From contig JAMXBB010000011.1 of the NCBI GenBank assembly GCA_024138015.1, forward strand, positions 25,059,887 through 25,123,886: a stretch of DNA of 64,000 nucleotides, in the 5' to 3' direction. Both the position numbers and the translations under genes were made by a program. The stretch comes from Lumnitzera littorea (lineage: Eukaryota > Streptophyta > Magnoliopsida > Myrtales > Combretaceae). Of the stretch, positions 62,601 to 64,000 are shown one piece after another. The notes beneath the pieces were generated by a model. That model saw nothing but the letters and a program-made list of their open reading frames with translations. It was not told the origin of the DNA and did no database searches. Position 1 is the first letter of the stretch. Each line of letters starts with the position of its first letter.

Positions 62601-64000
62601 GTAATACATTTACTTCCAAAAATAGCTGACTTTATCTAGCGCTCTTTAAAAGTCCACCCCTGTTGATGGTGACACCTTAAAAAGTTGCATCCTAATTTAA
62701 GGATAAGAGAAAACTTATCCCCTCAGGTACTATTGAGCTGAGTGAGAGTAGAAAACAATACCCTAAATCACATAACATAGGTATTCAAGTCTCACATTCA
62801 ATTAATATCCATATGGCAAATAAGATAATACAAATTGTATGCCATGCTAATGTTCATAACATACATCAGTACTAATATCCTATCCAGCTAAGCAACTCAT
62901 TTAGTTTGGTTGACTACAAATCTAGGCATTTGGAGTATATACCCAAGAGCCTAGCAAAACATCTCAACCTAGCAAAAATCTACAGAGCGTCATTGAAGTT
63001 TGGTTAACGCAAAATTATATGTACGAAACCCAGTTTTGTAAACATATTCTAATAAAACCATAAGTTTTTATAAAACTTACTTGTATGTCTTTTTCATGTC
63101 ATGTTGTAAATGCATCAACTAATTCTTAATCATCATTCAGTATATCAACAAAGCTTATCGTATTCTTTTTGTCTTTGAATTTACTTTTAGAATAGCTTCT
63201 AATTTGAATCCTCATTATAGCATAAATCTTTATTTGTTTTACTCATAACCAAGTCTAGAGTTCATTACATAAAACATTACCAACATTACAAAATACAGCA
63301 TCACCAAGTACCCACCATTACGATTCTAGGCAACATTCAAACAATCACTTCATTCATGAACTAGAACATTTACAATTCACCAAAAGTGTAATTTAAGTTC
63401 TTTACACAATAATTCCAAGTATCATTTAGACAACCACCATAATCATGTGCAAAGATAATCAGATGTAAATTTATACCCTATACATACAATTCCACTTATT
63501 TAGCTAGCAATACAATCCCAATTCACTTGTTAGTAGGCACTTCCTCCTCTACAACTTTACCTAGCCAGAGGAAATTCTTTTACGGTCAATTGCAGGTCAT
63601 GAGTATATATATATATATACTAGTTAAATACTTGCTTATTACTAATTTTGTTATAAGTTAGTTCTGATTCAGTTGTTGAGTTTGATTTTGAGTTAGCTTC
63701 TGAGACAGCTTCTAAAATAGCTTCTAAGTTACTCTCCAATTTTTCTTACTTAAAATTCGTTAGTTAGATACCGATTAACTTACTTATACATTTAAATCTC
63801 TCAATATTATGTCTAGATTCAATTTACCCTAAACATACTTAGGTATAGGCATGTTTAATCATGTTCTAGATTATATTGACATGTTTAAAAATATCCTAAA
63901 CTACTCACATTTTACAAGTTTACTTGAAATAACTCATTCAACATCATATTCTAGATTATAGACATGTTTAATCATGTTCATCTTTTAGGTTTATCATATT
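62600..64000 (+). mobile_element. Partial LTR related to the 20-kb LTR, cut by the window edge
   Basis: Aligns with about 20,360-21,850. Shared blocks include CATCCTWA--TAAGGATAAG, an ATTGAGCTGAGT block, a TACTRATATCCTA block, a CTAGCAAA--CA block, a CAGTTTTGTAAA/TAGTTTTGTAAA block, a CATGTCATRTNRTAAATGCATCAA block and runs of AGCTTCTAA. The left limit is uncertain (62.2-62.6 kb) and the remainder lies outside the window. No coding content. Confidence 0.6.

Noticed and set aside
1..64000. CRISPR array, operon, phage or other prokaryotic system
   Set aside because: No regularly spaced identical repeats, no dense coding and no bacterial gene layout; all evidence is for plant nuclear repeats.

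Overview
This window reads as nuclear intergenic DNA from a flowering plant. It is very AT-rich and full of homopolymer and dinucleotide runs. No intact long reading frame was found; the longest open stretches are about 80-120 codons. What it holds is layered, decayed transposable elements of typical plant types: Ty3/gypsy LTR elements with an iMet-type primer site, Mutator-like foldback elements, hAT MITEs and an L1-type LINE tail. I cannot name the species. I found no convincing host protein gene, rRNA, tRNA, CRISPR array or bacterial-type operon, and no new biological system. The value lies in the transposon stratigraphy, several steps of which can be read to the base.

Layout. Bases 1-11,400 are low-complexity AT-rich DNA with small repeats, a G-quadruplex candidate (3580-3602) and a GC-richer inverted repeat (1402-1494). 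Bases 11.4-18.6 kb hold two related LTR-like segments. From 19,697 to 24,304 lies a Mutator-like foldback element whose left arm is split by a 3,473-bp solo LTR (20,003-23,475, TSD TTAAA). Bases 26.1-29.0 kb hold a hAT-like repeat (a second copy is at about 53 kb), a short GC-richer stretch, and a hAT MITE with a perfect 8-bp TSD (27,711-28,204). That MITE may sit inside a larger hAT-like element (27,679-29,033). A second large foldback repeat spans 29.78-31.29 kb.

The dominant feature is a minus-strand Ty3/gypsy retrotransposon, 31,454-46,616 (15.2 kb). It has unusually long LTRs (about 3.4-3.5 kb), a primer binding site, a polypurine tract and a readable but dead gag-pol: gag, double zinc knuckle, protease, RT, RNase H, integrase, and a C-terminal integrase/chromodomain-like tail. 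Its pol gene is interrupted by a second solo LTR (35,292-37,906) flanked by a perfect CCAAG duplication; removing one copy of the duplication leaves the frame open across the join. The LTR pair differs by transitions only in the 120 bp I aligned by hand, as expected of an old, methylated insertion. A 531-bp Mutator-like MITE lies 47 bp beyond the element.

Bases 47.2-60.5 kb are mostly featureless AT-rich DNA with microsatellites, the second hAT-like copy and a diverged direct-repeat pair (56.16/57.19 kb). At 60.6-61.7 kb is the 3' end of an L1-type LINE (zf-RVT and RNase H remnants, minus strand) with its poly(A) tail. The right edge (62.6-64.0 kb) carries part of an LTR related to the one at 20 kb.
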